From Nocardia amikacinitolerans NBRC 108937 (GTDB lineage Bacteria > Actinomycetota > Actinomycetes > Mycobacteriales > Mycobacteriaceae), in the NCBI RefSeq assembly GCF_001612615.1, contig NZ_BDAU01000053.1:1-58064 (forward strand): a stretch of 58,064 nt of DNA, given 5' to 3'. The notes beneath the pieces were generated by a model, which made no database searches, was not told where the DNA came from, and saw only the letters and a list, made by a program, of their open reading frames with translations. The translations under genes and the position numbers were made by a program. Position 1 is the stretch's first letter. The number at the start of each line of letters is the position of its first letter. Positions 57,893 to 58,064 of this stretch are shown in pieces.

Positions 57893-58064
57893 CCGGCGCC
57901 GCCGACGGCGTGGACCTGCTGGCGGATCATTCCGTCCTGCTCGCGATCCCCGCCTTCCTTCCCGCGTTCGCCGTGGTGGGCATCATCGTGCTCATCGCGG
58001 TGCGCGACCGCCGCGCCGAACGGCGCGAGAGCGAGCAGAACGACCGAGCCCCTTCGAACACCGA
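57889..58064 (+). CDS. Partial gene: small membrane protein cut by the window end
   Basis: The first 58 codons of a gene whose ATG overlaps the preceding stop in ATGA. The visible part has a short hydrophilic start (MTGAADGVDLLADHS), one strong membrane helix (VLLAIPAFLPAFAVVGIIVL, continuing IAV) and a charged basic/acidic tail (RDRRAERRESEQND). The frame is open to the end of the window. Probably works with the large membrane protein in one operon. Confidence 0.7.
   Translation, partial: MTGAADGVDLLADHSVLLAIPAFLPAFAVVGIIVLIAVRDRRAERRESEQNDRAPSNT

Noticed and set aside
1..58064. tRNA, rRNA, CRISPR arrays and insertion sequences
   Set aside because: No cloverleaf-compatible segments, rRNA cores, spaced direct repeats, transposase motifs or integrase genes were noticed. 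A tRNAscan or ISfinder search would be needed to exclude short ones.

Overview
The window is GC-rich actinobacterial chromosome, most likely from Nocardia or a close relative in the Mycobacteriales/Corynebacteriales. The support is the very GC-rich third codon positions, frequent GTG starts, and a gene set typical of that order: RbpA, a PknK-type kinase-ATPase, FxsA, a secretory lipase of the LIP family, an actinobacterial AlkB, a DUF4333 protein and a TIGR03666-like small flavoenzyme. The genus is an inference; no rRNA or tRNA gene is present to settle it. I saw no insertion sequence, phage gene or CRISPR array.

Left part (1-24.5 kb). mmsA and an NCS1 nucleobase permease form a catabolic pair. 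An HSL-type esterase follows, then a four-gene osmoprotectant ABC operon (permease, ATPase, permease, binding lipoprotein) whose first gene seems to start at CTG. Next are a conserved small protein, alkB without rubredoxin partners, and a secreted lipase. Then comes a compact protease locus: a ClpP with an intact catalytic triad, a second ClpP-like subunit whose catalytic Ser is Ala, and a convergent PopR/ClgR-like regulator ending in Ala-Ala. A methyltransferase with a MerR-type promoter, pknK, an HdeD-like protein, a VOC protein, a GT9 glycosyltransferase, an orphan ArsR, an M23 peptidase and a membrane protein lead to rbpA.

Centre (24.5-42.3 kb). A large minus-strand operon encodes a 4549-residue, four-module non-ribosomal peptide synthetase followed by DrrA- and DrrB-like export genes. 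Module 1 has an EntF-like condensation domain and a serine code; the last module ends in a thioesterase. The expected product is an N-capped tetrapeptide beginning with Ser. The block lies between rbpA and lnt. In M. tuberculosis the corresponding region (rbpA, ppm1/lnt, fxsA) is contiguous, and here no ppm1-like gene is present between them. It is the best candidate for an undescribed pathway in the window.

Right part (42.3-58 kb). lnt, an amidohydrolase and fxsA are followed by a NarL-type response regulator and its histidine kinase. These two are separated by an oppositely oriented DUF4132 fragment. Then come a TauE/SafE permease, a TetR regulator, the tldD-tldE pair, a DUF4333 protein, a PPOX enzyme, a PadR/VOC divergent pair with twin operators, a methionine aminopeptidase with its own twin palindromic operators, a 53-residue small gene, and a large membrane protein overlapping a gene cut by the window end. 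Several genes (methyltransferase, hdeD-like, arsR, response regulator, tldD, PPOX) have a -10-like hexamer 6-7 nt before the start codon, suggesting leaderless transcripts.
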